Assembly: GCA_031002005.1 (NCBI GenBank)
Contig: CM061921.1
Location: forward strand, 123,162,597 to 123,226,596
Length of the DNA stretch: 64,000 nt
Direction of reading: 5' to 3'
Source of the DNA: Vandiemenella viatica
Lineage: Eukaryota; Arthropoda; Insecta; Orthoptera; Morabidae
A program made the position numbers and the translations under genes. Positions 1-12,066 of the stretch are shown piece by piece (the first letter of the stretch is position 1; every line of letters begins with the position of its first letter). Under the pieces are notes generated by a model. The model saw nothing but the letters and a program-made list of their open reading frames with translations, was not told the DNA's origin and did no database searches.

Positions 1-111
1 CTTTCAGAAGCTGTTATTAACAAATGACTTTGACTAAACAGTGCACAAAAGTTCAGTTCCAGTGGCCATCAATTCATGAACATATGTGTGTGTGTCTAAA
101 TAAGGTGATAG

Positions 112-1420
112 GATCCTACTCGATCTCGAGATTTCACCATCAGTGACCACCTATATGTTGATGGTAAATGAATCAGTTGGGTGTGATGAGTATTGAGGTG
201 TTTATCGAAAACATGTCATACTTTGCACATTCTGTAACTCGTCTGTCTGGCCGTAGGGTGCTCAGTTCCCTTCCTCCAGATACGTGTAGGTGTGTGGTGA
301 TGTATGGAACTGAGGTGTATGCATGGGCATGTGAGTGTGTGTGTCGTCCTATATGGTAGTGTGTCTATCGTGATAGGAGCCTACTCGACTTTGAGATTTC
401 ACTATCACTGGCTACCTGTGTGTTGATGGTATATGCAGTTAATTGGATGTGATGAACAATCTGTATGGGATAAGTACTGAGATGTATGGAGAAAACATGT
501 CATCCTTTGCACACACTCTAACGCGTCTGTCTGATGAATTTTGGCCAATCATAAGCCATGGGCGTCTGCTCCACTTTATCGGTGCCATGATTGGACTGGT
601 TGTTGTGTTGAGCCAGCTGTAGGAATGGAAATGTGTGTGTGTGTATGCGTAAACATGATGATTGGAGCCCACTCAACCTTCCTTTAACTCGTCTGTCTGG
701 CTGTAGGGCGTTCAGACCCTTTCCTCCAGTTACGTGTATATGTATGGTGACGTATAGAACTGTGGTGTATGCATGGGCATGTGTGTGTCTGTGCCTGTGT
801 GCCTCTCTCTTTCTCTCTCTGTGTGTCTATAAACGTAAATATGGTGATAACTTCCTCAATCTCGTCTATCTGTTTGTATGTTGTGCTGTACCTCCTTTTA
901 TGTTTGTGTGTGCGCGTGTGTGGTGCCGTTTGAATTTGTGGATGAGACCTAGTACGAATACGGGAGTTATGATATCAGTCTGATAGCCGAATGCCTATTG
1001 CAACTCTTGGTACCTGGGGTACTTGTTACTAAATGGCTGAGAGGGTTATGGTGTGGGAGAAACGTGGCGGTGATCTATGTGTTGATGGTACATGTAATCA
1101 ATTGGGTGTGATAAACACTGCATATGGCGTAAACGCTGATATGTGTGGTGCCTTGCACATCCTCCAACTCGTCTGCCTGATGACATGTAAGGAGATTTCT
1201 GTTTTTCAGTTAGTCATGAGGCACGATAATACTGCTCCACTGTTTCGTTTCCATGATTTGTAGTTGTGCTGAACTCGCCGTAGGCAAGGAAATGTGTTAG
1301 TTCTGTCAAAATCGCTATATGCATGGACAAGTGTATCTTCTCCCTCTGTGGATTTTTGCCTAAAACCAACTCGACGTCAAGATTTCACCACTGTTTCTAC
1401 AGGGAGTAGGCACTCTTCCA
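112..1420. repeat. diverged local repeat array, GT-rich
   Basis: Several blocks recur in diverged form. The block 'actcga...gagatttcac..tca..g.c.ac.t.tgtgttgatggta' occurs near 118, 382 and, partly, 1369. A block starting 'actcgtctgtctggc.gtaggg' and running through 'gtgtatgcatgggcatgtg' occurs near 236 and 688. A 'gttgatggta.atg.a.t.a.ttggatgtgat' block occurs near 156, 424 and 1082. Spacing is irregular (roughly 270 to 450 bp), so this is not a clean satellite. Short GT and CT runs (around 780-835) lie inside it. The open frames here only translate the repeats. No known family is recognised. Confidence 0.6.
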
Positions 1421-1509
1421 TTTCACTATGCTGTTTACATTTTGCTGCCGTTTCTGTTGGGATACGAACTGTCTTTCTCACGTTGTTCACTACATGTGCT
1501 TCGCGACAA

Positions 1510-1858
1510 AAATCGTGATGAGGTGGTGTACCAGAGAAGCGAAGGACTTGGGTTACAAACCCGCAGTCAAACCATTGCTTGCATGTAGTGGTGTAATGTG
1601 GAGTCCACATTTTTTGGACATCAATTGCAGGGTGCAAGGGAGGGCAGATAGATTTGTCAGTGGAACACCTTCAAGAAGTGACATAATAGAGGATCTAAGC
1701 GGGATGTCACTGGAAGTTAGGAAGGGTGTTGAACTGTATATGGCGTATAATGAGGTTAGAAAGGATATTAGTGGAAGAATTCTGAGTGGTGTATGGAGCC
1801 TAAGTTGACCATGATCACAAGCTGGCACTTGACTTTAGGTGATGAGGCCTGGGTGTAT
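1510..1858 (+). pseudogene. non-LTR retrotransposon family A, 3' fragment
   Basis: The frame from about 1510 encodes a peptide homologous to the carboxyl end of the longest family A frame at 43877-44407 (minus). Shared landmarks in order are CTRE, a V/MWxPHF motif, VQGRA/VQRRA followed by RFVSG, an LE..S or LEVRK-like block, and KDI(S/G)GRI near the end. The non-coding sequence after the stop also matches ('gttgaccatgatcaca.gctggcacttga'). This is the segment downstream of the reverse transcriptase in a Jockey/CR1-like polyprotein. The copy is truncated at its 5' side and lacks the RT active site, so it is dead. Confidence 0.75.
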
Positions 1859-2381
1859 AAAATATGCAAACACACACTTTCACATACAAATGACCTAACA
1901 ATATACGACAGTCCAAGTGTAGGCGCTATCTCCGGCGTAATGGAACTAGTGTCTGCACCTGTGGTGAAGTTTCGTATACTTGTCGATGTGTGGAAATCTT
2001 CTGTGAAAATGTGGGTTCTAATGTCTGTTCGATGTCCATAAAACTATCAATTAGCTAAGAGCGGTATGGTAACTTTATCCTATGCGCTAGTTGGTTGAAC
2101 GAAGCATGCAGTTACAAACAAATGTCATACTTGGTCTGGAATCCGAGAGTTGGCGTCAAGTGTGTGGGCGTTGCAACCCAATGAAAAACTCTCCAGGTTC
2201 CTGATTGGGAGAAAAAGTGAAGCTGAATCGGAATAATATTGCAAGAAATATAGAGAACGATAAGCAGCTGCAGGCTAGGGGGAAATTACCTGGAATAAAA
2301 ATGGTAATAGTGCAACACCATTCAAAATATGGCATTCCAGCCTGTGTTAAGAAATGATCTTCAATCTGCTCATGCCTTTGT

Positions 2382-2560
2382 GGTACTTGGTGCACATGTT
2401 ACTGAATGGCTGAAAGGTTTGTTTGTTATGTGGGAGAGATGAGACAAGGCTAATGTGAACAGTTTGGTACCTGGGACACCTGTTACTGAACTTCAGAGAA
2501 GAGACGAGACTGATGTCAACAGTATGGTACCTGGGGTACATGTTACTGTATGACAGAAGG
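2382..2560. repeat. short tandem repeat of GGTACCTGGG..AC.TGTTACTG units
   Basis: The motif GGTACyTGGkrCACaTGTTACTG starts at about 2382, 2466 and 2526, giving three diverged units of 60 to 84 bp that also share a 'gagacgagactgatgt.aacagt' stretch. A fourth copy stands alone at 1009 inside the upstream repeat array, so both arrays share ancestry. No coding role is seen. Confidence 0.6.
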
Positions 2561-2574
2561 GAATTTGGTAAAAA

Positions 2575-2750
2575 AAACTTTGGTCGGACCATTGCTTGTA
2601 TATGGTAGTGTAGTATGGGACCCACATTTTGAGTATCAACTACAGGAGTTGAAGTGGGTGCAAGGTACGGCAGCTAGATTTGTTTCTGAACCCTGTCAGT
2701 AACTGTTCTAAGAAAAATATAAGTAGTTGGATAGGGAGTCATTGGAAAAC
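2575..2750 (+). pseudogene. non-LTR family A, short 3' fragment
   Basis: This matches the same part of family A as the copy ending near 5990: 'ttgcttgtatatggtagtgtagtatgggacccacatttt', then 'ctacaggagttg' and a 'gcagctagattt' block that corresponds to the WDPHF...ELE..QRRAARF peptide region. About 175 bp remain. It is flanked by unassigned sequence on both sides and has no open frame of its own. Confidence 0.65.
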
Positions 2751-2759
2751 GGAAGGAGG

Positions 2760-4110
2760 TTTGGGGAGTTGGGTAAATATTCTATGCGTCCACCTTGAAA
2801 CAGGTGACGGCCTCAGGCATCCTGTGACGAGTCAGCATGTTCTGTGGAGTTCACTGCCTTGGCGTGACGGGTGTACTCTGGGGCGAACCCCATTCCACAA
2901 AGGTGGAATTAGTAAGACTAATAGACGGTGTATTATTCCTGGAACACACGAAGTACTCACGCTGTGCTATAAAATAGAGTTAAAAGGAAGGTAATAGGTG
3001 CTTTAGTATATGTCACAGCTTATATCGCTCTGTTTCTAGTGAAACACTAACGAAAACTTTATACTTTGTAAGATAACAACCATAGAGGTTGGCTGAACTG
3101 TGACTTATATCGCAGGAAAAAGATTATCTCTGAGCTTAAAAAAAATTGTTTTGTTGGTTGTTATGGAAAGAATATATTGATAAGTCGAGTCTGAATTGTG
3201 AAGATTTTCTTTCTCAATCAAAGAAAGTAGAATTGTAAATGGTTTAATTGAAACATGTTGAATATGATGAGGATGAATTATTAAAGCAAGGAAGCCATTG
3301 TAAGACATTTTTGTGTGTGTCCAAAGCGCAATGCGGGTTGCAGGAAACGAGAATGTAACGTTACAAAATTGGCGAAGCCTCGACAGGACAAAAGATACGG
3401 AAAATAAAAGTATCAACCTTGCAAAATTGGTTACCGTGGACTGGACCTAGGAAAGTAATTATTTAAAAATATTAACTATTCCAAAAACAAACCTGCAATA
3501 ATCGGATGTGGATTATCAACTAGTAGCCTTGATTAATATTTTTGCAGCAGTTGGCAATATCCTGGTCGAAGGAGTGGCAGTGGAAGAAGACTACACATTT
3601 CAATGGAAATTTTAGAATAGAAATAATTTAAATAATTTGTGTTTGAAAATTGGAAACAGATTTGTTTGTATAAAAACAATTTCAGGTGCAGTCACTAACG
3701 CCCCCAGGTCTGTGTAAATTTATATGAAATGTTTGTATGTTATTTATCTAAGTTTTCAAACTGAATTGCAGTGTTTCATATTTTGTTTATATCTTCGTTG
3801 AATCAGTTTCCAATTAATACGTGACCACCAATCTGCTGTTCAGCTCTTTTTCGTCTAGAATCTTCATAAAGTTAAAGTATCTGCCATGTTCCAGAACTCG
3901 AAAAGTGGCTGTTTTTTCCATACCTTTATCTGTGAATGAATTTTTAAATTAGCTGTTAATCAAATGCGTATTGTCGGGGCTTTCGTTAGCTTCTGGTCTA
4001 CCGTGTATTATTACTGGAATATTGTTGTTGTTAGACATTAGAAATTCCAACGATCATCCAAAATTCCAGTATTTCCAGCATATGAGGTTTTTTTTCGGAT
4101 TTTGTGCCTC
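2760..4110. other. no feature recognised
   Basis: AT-rich sequence with only short frames on both strands. I see no repeat shared with other parts of the window and no conserved coding pattern. Confidence 0.5.
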
Positions 4111-4305
4111 GACGAAACCATCGTCATTAGAGGTGAGAAAGGATGTGGGGCAAGGAACGATGAGTAATTCGCCCATGGACTTTTGAAGGTCTCTTTCCCT
4201 GCATTCGCCTCGAGTTATTTCAGGAAACCATGGAGATCCGAAATCAGGATGGCCGGACGTGAATTCGAACGCATATCCTCCCGAAACTTCACCCACCACG
4301 ATCGA
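4111..4305 (-). mobile_element. tRNA-derived SINE, old copy
   Basis: Read on the minus strand, this copy has a B-box-like CGTTCGAATTC element (about 4258-4270) from the tRNA-like head. It is followed by the family body: a 'ccatggtttcc' core, 'ccgg/gcgaatgc', a 'ccatgg' block and the 'ccttgccccacatcctttc' tail region. It is clearly the family of the young copies at 34508 and 58418, but heavily substituted. No target duplication was found. Confidence 0.7.
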
Positions 4306-4467
4306 TGATGACTTCTGAATTAGGATTGGTATCGTGACTGAAGTGCTGAGTATCAAAACATTAACTATTTAGAGGTGAGTGTAGAATTGTCAGTATTGAT
4401 GGGGTTCCAAATTTACCAACATTAAACTGGGTAATTAGTAAGATTAATAAAATAAGGATACAGAGAT

Positions 4468-5997
4468 TTGGAGAAAAAAACCATTAATAAGGGAAGGAAA
4501 CTTTACGCAGAAGAAAAGGGTACCAAACAAGTTGGATATCTTTCTAATAAAGTGGAGACTCAAATATCTGAAGGAATATGTGATCACGATATTGTTGTGC
4601 TGGATATTAGAGATTTCAGTAAACCAGTGGCCAAAATTGAAGGGGAAAATGGATACAATTATAAAAAAGCAAAATTTCTGAACTGAGGAGATATTTCAGG
4701 GGAAGGTTCAGGAAATTGAAGGAAGGCACAGGCACGTTGGAGTCGAAGTGGGAAGACTTCAAGGAGAAATTTAAAAAAATGTGAAATAGAAAATAAAGAG
4801 ATGTATAGAACCTATATGCGTATTATAATAAAGAGGAGAAGATGTTAAAGATGCTGGTGAGAAGAGAACACATCATATGTAAGAGATACTCACGAGGTTT
4901 GGAACACTTGAAACAATAATACTAGGAATTGATAGTAGCAAAGTGGGAAGCCAAGGATGGGTTTATAAAATGGGAACAATGAACAAAGCATCTAGAAATT
5001 TCGATGGTGATATTACTGAGGCGAAGGGAAAGCATTTCAGGCATTCTTTACATACCTGGATACGGTTTAGTACCTGATATATTATTTGGACTGAATTTGG
5101 AATCTTGCTGCTTACCAGAGGACTGGAAAAGAGGGTAACACATAGAGTTGAAACTATTAGTTTGGCATGATGAGAGATTAATATTCAACTGCATTATAAG
5201 TGTCTGTGAAGAAGGAAACTGGTTTGCAAATCGGTAATATGGCTTCTGGGAATCTCAGATGGTGGGCTGTATGCAACATATTGTGGACGAATTATTCAAG
5301 GGAGACCAAACTGATAGTGTAGCACTAGATCTTTTGTCTACATTTAACAGAGTGAACCATAAAATGATATTAAATAAGATTAAAACTTTTGAAGTTAAGG
5401 AAATACTAATTGATTGGTTAGAGGAATTCTTCTAAGGCAGAAAGTAAAGCGTTAGTGTAGGAAATGAAGTGGGAGTGCCACAGGGTAGTGTATTGGGACC
5501 ATTATTATCCATTATTCTAATGGATGTTTGTGTTGTTGGTTTACAGTAAGAAGTTAGTTTGGTTGTAGAATTGTACATAATGAGATCAAACTGTAGAAGA
5601 CTGTGAACAGACGTAGGGTGACCTGGGTGGAACATGTAACTGGATAGGTCATCGTGGACTGAAGATGAATGCCAAGGAGGGTCAGCTTGTTAGGTACACA
5701 GATAAAAACACTAAAGGTTGTTAATGATTACAGGACAGGGACGGAATTTGCTTGTCATAACAGTTAACAATAAACTAAATTGGCAGGACTCATTGAGCAG
5801 GTGTTAGTAAGAGGTTAGAAAATGCTTCATTTATTGGAAAAGGTGATGAGAAGATTAACCAGAAAATTAAGGGAAGTGGGATAGAATCTCCTCTCAGACT
5901 ATTGCTTAAATGTGTTGGTGTAGTTTGGGACCTATATTTTCTTAATTAATTACAGGAATTAGAGGGCCCACGAAGGAGAGCAGTTAGATTTTTTTTT
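4468..5997 (+). pseudogene. non-LTR family A, endonuclease end through RT and 3' domain
   Basis: The first frame (4468-4686) ends an endonuclease-like domain: it contains EGICDHDIVVLDI, which fits the SDHxxV signature of apurinic endonucleases in non-LTR elements. Downstream, in shifting frames, come reverse transcriptase landmarks: a block with 'ttaacagagtgaaccataaaatg' (AFNRVNHKM), then 'ggagtgccacagggtagtgtattgggacc' (GVPQGSVLGP), then the K/IDKNTK region and the W(D)P..F...LE.P.RRAVRF region at about 5900-5995. It ends abruptly in a T-run near 5996. Many stops and shifts mean it is not functional. The copies at 37562 and 43640 are the same family. Confidence 0.75.
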
Positions 5998-8084
5998 GTT
6001 TGTTGTAATTTAGCAATACTCACACATCATCGCGATTAAATTTCAGTAACAGAACATCAGGTTTAACAAAAATTACATTAATGTTGTGGAGGCACTAATG
6101 CACTATGTCTCGTCTCATTGATTTTCTACAAAGGACAATAAACAAATTCAGACGGTAATACTTTTCCTCTAGAACGGTGATAAAGATAATCTATGAATAA
6201 CTTAAAACAGAATACTGAGCTCGCATAACTTTTGCCGAAGTTTCAGTTAATGTGTTGCAAAAACTAAGCCACATAAAAACACAATAGCAACAACGTTCAG
6301 TTTACATAACTTACCTGCACCTTAGAAACAAAAAATATGTATTTCCTGCCAGTGGTGACAATGGGATATGAATTATCTAAATCTTGAAATTAAGTCTTCA
6401 CGGGTGTACCGCGGGATAGTGATGACTTCATTTCAAGCATACGCCGGGAAAGTCTCCGTTCTTATATTTAAATCTTAGTTGCATTATTGTGCTGTGAGAG
6501 AAGATGTGGCGTACTTTAAGCCCGGTGCGCAAGGTAATTCCACTGCTCCAACTTTAACTGCTACCTAACTACTTTCCAAACCACACAGTCGTAAATGAGT
6601 CCAGCAGTAGGATCTAACGGCTTTGCTTCCGTCCTTTTTAGTTTCCTTTATCTATTTAATTTTGACTAAAGGAAGAAAATGGTGTAATTACAACTAAAGC
6701 ACAAGGCAACTGACAATAACGGCTACACTCATATAACAAAGAAACACCGTCACAATAACAAAGCAGCAAATTAAAATACTCATAAAATTCCTGTCAATGA
6801 AAACATAATTTATCTATCATTCCCTTGTATACATAAAATCAGAACAGAAATAACGGAACAAGTTTCTAATTAGTTTTCATACGTAACGAAATATCACATT
6901 CAAGGGCATTTAATGAATCCCATCAAGGAAAAAATACGGTTTTTCTTATTTTTTTCTAATATTGTTATTGCCGTCATAACTTTACTAGGTGAGGACAGTT
7001 TGTTACGGACGGCTCTCCACGGTGACCTGAATGTCCGTACCGTGTGATCGATGATAAAGTCATCAATTATTCTGGTTCGGCCAATGGCCAGTCTTGCGCT
7101 CCACGAAGAAGCCTTACATGTTTGCGTTAGCTCTGCGAAAACTTCTCTCGTTCTCCTCCGAAATTAAAAATGAGCTTACAGAGTAATGTAACGCTCTTAT
7201 TCACCGCATTTCATGCAAGGGTAGGGTACGACACAAATTTCATTATTATTGCCCTTTATTGTTTATTACGTCGTTTTACAATAGAGAGATATCAGATTAA
7301 ATCTAACTGATTACGTTGGAAGTACTTAAATTAACGTGTGGAATAAACAAATATTTTCCTATTAGTTATTCAAATAACAGATTCTGAATTACCGTATTCA
7401 CTCGCGGTATGTATGGATTTATACGTTCCAGAATCTCGGCGCAAGTATAATTTTGTAATAAAATTTTTTTGTGTTGGGAACTTTCACATCAGTTTCAGAG
7501 CGTCCGGAACTGTGTAATACTATTTCAAAAAGAAAAATGAAGTCAAGCAATATTGGCCATTAGCTTCCAGCATGTTGTATTGCATAATTCCATGTACATA
7601 ACCAACGAAAACAGTTATGATGTACGACTCCGTAATTTGTATACCGCACATTTATTCTGCGGTCCAAAAATCATACATTCATTTATGGGTAGCGCTTGTG
7701 ACTAGTTCTTTTGGAAGCAGTACCTCTTGATTTCTGCTATCTCTCCCGTGCGATAGGTTTCTCAGATGTAAAAACTTTAGACGGAAATCCACAACATCAG
7801 TGTCAGAATCGAAGTTTTTGCATCACACTATCAGCGAATGTAACTAATTACAGTTCACCTTCCACAAATCCTGAATTCTTTCTGAATGGTCTTTTGAATT
7901 CGAAGTCCCAACTGAAATTTTGTTTGCAGGATAAAAGCCTTTTGAAGAAGAAACGCTTTCAATTTGGGCTTAAAGCACTTGAGTTTTAGAGGACAGCTTG
8001 TGTCTGGACGTTGAACACAGGTCTGCGGTAAGCTGAGAAACCGTCGTGAACTTAGTTGGTGTTGTATCTACTACCGGAATATGG
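5998..8084. other. no feature recognised
   Basis: About 2.1 kb of AT-rich sequence. A 92-codon frame at 7711-7989 would need a TTG start, has no family signature that I know, and may be chance. No inverted or direct repeats stood out. Confidence 0.5.
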
Positions 8085-9155
8085 GCATTTAGGATGATGA
8101 TGAAGTAGAGAAAATGTATCACGAAATTAATCAATTAATCTAGAATGAGAACGGAAAAAAATCTAACAATCATGGCTGAGTAGTGGGAGAAGTAAAAGAG
8201 CGGAATACTGATGGAGGTTTTTGTCTACGAGAAAGAAATAGTCGAGGAAGCAGGTTGTTAGAATTTTGTGAAAAATATAAATTGGTTCTAACAAACACGC
8301 TATAGAAGAACCATGCACGAATTATATACACTTAAAAACGGCCAGGTAGATATCAGAAATCAAGTTCTAGACAGTGAAACCACACTTGTGCGCTGGTATA
8401 CACTCTGGCAGTAATGGAGTGCAGGTAAAATTCAAGAGATCAATGAAGCATCACAGGAAAATCACACTTGAAGTGAAAAAATTAAAAAAAAACCTCAATC
8501 AAATCAGAAATTTTCAAACATTTTAGAAACAATTAAATAGCAGAAAAAGGAGTGCACTGAAGAGAGATATAATCAAAGCTCGTGGATAAACATTTAGCAT
8601 CAGGAATGAAGATGATCAAAAAACGTGGGTCACAGAAGAAAATTTGGATTTTATGTATCATAACACAATGAAAAAAATGCTCGTGATGAAGCAAGAAGAG
8701 AGCACTATAGGTACTACAGATATCAAATAAACTGGAGTACAAGAAAGGAAAAGAAAAGTGACTGCATATGACTTACCAGTATGTAGAAGAAGAAAAGCAA
8801 ATTAGATGCAGCCTATAGGAGGTTAATATAGAAGTTTGCAGAACTGAAGATAAGATGTATTAACATTAAAGACGTAGATGCAAAGGTAGTGCCAATCGAC
8901 GGATGGGCAGCACGATGAGAGGACGTTGGCTACTTTCATTATTTAGAACTGGATAAATAATTGAAAATAATTGCACTATAAGTCCTATATCACAGGCTTG
9001 AATATTACTCACTAAAATAATACACAAATTAATAGAAAGTATAGTGGAAGAGATATGTGAAGATAGGTTTGAGTTTAGGAAAAACCTAGTTACAAGAAAT
9101 GCAATTTGAACTTTCATATTAATAATGGATGGGCGGATCAAGAATAATATTAATA
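8085..9155 (+). pseudogene. RTE-type retrotransposon copy 1: endonuclease and start of RT
   Basis: Translated in pieces, the + strand gives the order expected of an RTE endonuclease: DEVEKMYHEI, then VVGEVKERNTDGG, then RNSRGSRLLEFCEKYKLV followed by LTNTL, then NHARIIYT and a degraded RYQ.D...R block (8090-8400). A linker rich in Lys and Glu follows. From about 9020 the RT begins, with a TKIIHKLIES..EEICEDRFEFRK block matching the ITKIINRRI...EDQFGFRKG region, and then DGRIK at 9125. The copy stops near 9155, before the RT active site. Frames are broken by several stops. The spacing of motifs supports an RTE/BovB-like clade. Confidence 0.7.
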
Positions 9156-9690
9156 CTACACCATGTCAATAAGTGTTGGTATCTTCGATATCCACTGTAA
9201 AGCATAGGACACACTGATAACGTGTGCACTAAAAGGGGCCCTTTGAACAATTTGACTCGTGACACAGAACTACTGATACAATGTATCCAGGAAAGCCAGA
9301 AATGTATAATATGTGGCAATGATCTTTAGTGGTGCACCTGCGTCAGTGGCGTATAGGGAGCGTGATAACCTCGGCCGCCCAGTTAGGACAACTGCCAGAG
9401 AGAGATAAAAAAAAATTCGGGATGGTGATTTTAAGACTCCAACCATTCGGCCTAGATCATCCCATGATGTTCAGTTGGTTTGAAGAAGGAGGGGGGGGGG
9501 AGAGAGAGAGAGGTGGCCACTCTAGAAGTTTGATATCCTAGTGTTGCGGGTACTCATCCTGTATGTGTGGGCATTATCAGCCATTAGATTAAACCCAGGT
9601 CCACATACAACACGAATAATCCGTACATACTATTTCCAGGATATCATCCCTATAAACAGCAGCCGTCAGAGTACGTATAGGAAACGAACA
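9156..9690. other. mostly unassigned; possible non-LTR N-terminal scrap
   Basis: A frame near 9541-9640 contains AIRLNPGPHTT, similar to the 'xxLNPGP' pattern that opens the endonuclease ORF of many CR1/Jockey-like elements, but nothing else confirms it. A G-run followed by (GA)n lies at 9487-9512. The rest is unassigned. Confidence 0.3.
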
Positions 9691-10545
9691 AGGTGTGTGA
9701 AAAAAGTAATGAGATTGGTAAAACAGCTAGCGATCTGGCAACGCTGTGTCTACCGGTCTGTGCTAGACCGGTTTGTTCATCCCTTCCACATGCTCAGTCC
9801 AAGTTTCAACTCCGTTCAGTCAACACATTATTTTTGACAGCACCATCAGAGAAGTTGTGTTTTTGTTATGTGTTACGAAAATGGAGCATCGGAATTTAGA
9901 GCAACTTTGTGCAATCAAGTTATGCGTTAAACTTGGGGAAACCGTTAGTGTGTCCTTGAAACAGGCATATGGGGAACATTTCTTATCAAAAGAACAAGTT
10001 TTCCGCTGGCACAAATCATTTTTGGAAGACCGAGAACACGTTGAAGATCAACCTTGCTAAGGTAGACCTTCAACTTCAAAAACTGGTGAAAACGTTGAGC
10101 CTGTGAGGGCTGTTGTGAGATCAGACCGTCGTTTAACAATAAGGATGATGAGTGAACAGTTAATTTTAAACATTTTCGCCGTACATCAAATTTTTACAGA
10201 TTATTTGGACATGCCAAAGGTTTGTGGCAAAATGGTGCCAAAAAAATCTTACAGCTGAACAAAAGGACGATCGAAGAAACGCATTCCTGTTGTTCCTAAA
10301 CCCCCCTATTCTCCTGATTTAAGACTTTGTGACTATTTCCTTTTACCGCAATTGAAACATGTCCTAAAAAGGACGTCATTTTGGAACTCCGGAGGACATT
10401 CAAAGACTGTGACCGACCAATTAATAGCCCTACCAGTTGAAGCCTTCCAGCGGAGTACGGGGTATGTTGAGCGTTAGCCCAAGACAGATAGAGACGGAGG
10501 ACTGCAACAAACCAATCCAGAAAGAGATGAGAGAAATTTGTCATT
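9691..10545 (+). pseudogene. mariner element with deleted catalytic core
   Basis: The left end reads 'aaggtgtgtgaaaaaagtaatgagattgg', typical of a mariner inverted terminus. The ATG at 9881 opens a mariner N-terminal helix-turn-helix domain: an IKLCVKLGE..SVSLKQAYGEHFLS block and a WHKSFLEDREHVEDQP block, followed after a stop at 10057 by GRPSTSKTGENVEPVR and SDRRLTI. From about 10290 the C-terminal part appears: PYSPDLRLCDYFLLPQLKHV and VTDQLIALPVEAFQ. The region that should hold the first two catalytic Asp residues is missing or reduced to a short remnant (about 10190-10290). The right terminus was not identified; a SINE follows at 10601. Confidence 0.8.
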
Positions 10546-10600
10546 GAAGTAGTAGGCGAAGAAGGGATAGTGTAAATTCTGAGGACGAAAATGACAGCAA

Positions 10601-10745
10601 GCGTGGTGTATCAGTGATTAATGTTCTGGCCTCGTATTCGGGAGGACGGCGGTTCGAATCCCCGTCCGGGCATCCAAGATTTGGATTTTCAATGGTTTCC
10701 CCAAATCATTCCAGGCAAATGCCGGGATGGTTCCATGTCCGAATT
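10601..10745 (+). mobile_element. tRNA-derived SINE, 3'-shortened
   Basis: Contains the tRNA-like head with B box GGTTCGAATCC at about 10650-10660, then 'ccgtccgggcatcc', 'atggtttccccaaatca' and 'caggcaaatgccgggatgg'. The tail after 'gaattccttccc' does not continue with the family end. No clear target duplication. It sits just downstream of the mariner relic. Confidence 0.8.
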
Positions 10746-11489
10746 CCTTCCCGCAGCAGATATATTCTAATGAGGACTTTCCAGAATGATGTCTTTTAAC
10801 TTTTTTCCAGTTTAAGTCGTAATTTATAAACCTATCCCAGGAGTTAGTGTCACTATTTTAATTAAGTCCTTTGTAAATGTGTTTAAGACGTATTTTTGTG
10901 ATAAGCTTAACTGCATATCTCTTTTCTAGTATAAAAATTTAGTTATTTCGATTTAATCTCTCTTCTAATGCTTTGCAAAAAAGCAGCGTCTGCAAGGAGT
11001 ATGATGAGTGGCTCATCGTGTGTTACCATGATTAATGTGTTCCGTTCAGAATTCACAGCCTTTCATAATGTAAACACATGGCTACCTGCCAACAATACCA
11101 TAGAGTTATAACTAATGAAACAGAACTCAATAAAAGGTTTAACCAAAACAGTATTTCATTCGTCGCTTCAGATAAACTGCCCATTAAAAAAAGAATCACA
11201 TGATCTGAAAAAAAACTCAAACAAAACACGAGCTTAACACTTGATTCCCGAAGCGATTTAATTATTTACAGCCAGAGTGAGCTGGGAAACATTTTTACAT
11301 GAATAGTTGCGAAGAAATGTGACTGATAACTACACTAGTGATAATGTTATAACATCTAACCTTGCCTCAGTCCAACGAATCCATCGGGATAACCGAAAAG
11401 TTTAGCATCAATTAAATTTTCAGAACCCAACGCACATAAACAAAATACATACGAATAAACTCTGATAACATTATAGTTTATATAATCTA
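10746..11489. other. no feature recognised
   Basis: AT-rich, no shared repeats and no coding pattern seen. Confidence 0.5.
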
Positions 11490-12066
11490 GACTGAAAGAT
11501 TCCTGGTATAAGGCGTCACCCAGTGCTTGCCAATGGCCTCCTAAAGCAGGGCGGAAGATCGGAGAGCGGTCACGGGCATCCTCGTGCCCTTGGGGTTGGA
11601 AATGGTCCCCTGAAGACGGATGTATCAGAAATGATCAACGGCATGTACATGCAGAAGGCTACGGGAAACCACTTCATTAAAGACCCAAGGGGTATCCCGA
11701 GGACATGTAATCCTCTCAAATTAGATATATCATGATGGATTCTTCCTGGGTAAAATATTCCGGAGGTAAAATAGTCCCTCAATCGGATCTTCGTGCGGGG
11801 ACTATTCAGGCAGAAGTCATCAGAATGGATAGAAACATTCTACAAGTCGGAGCGTGGAATGAAATTTTGGAGCTGATGGGTCAGAGGAGAAGGCACAAAA
11901 CAAAAATACTCAGGATGAAGCAGGAAAACAGGCAATTTATAAATCAAATAAACAAGAACTGAAAAAAAGCAAAAGAAAAATGGCTGCAAGAAAAGTGTGA
12001 AGAAAAAGAAAAGGAAATGGTCGTAGGCAAAGTAGAAGTGGCATATAGGAGGATCAAACAAAATTT

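Noticed and set aside
7711..7989. 92-codon frame
   Set aside because: It lacks an ATG start, has no recognised motif, and such a frame can occur by chance.
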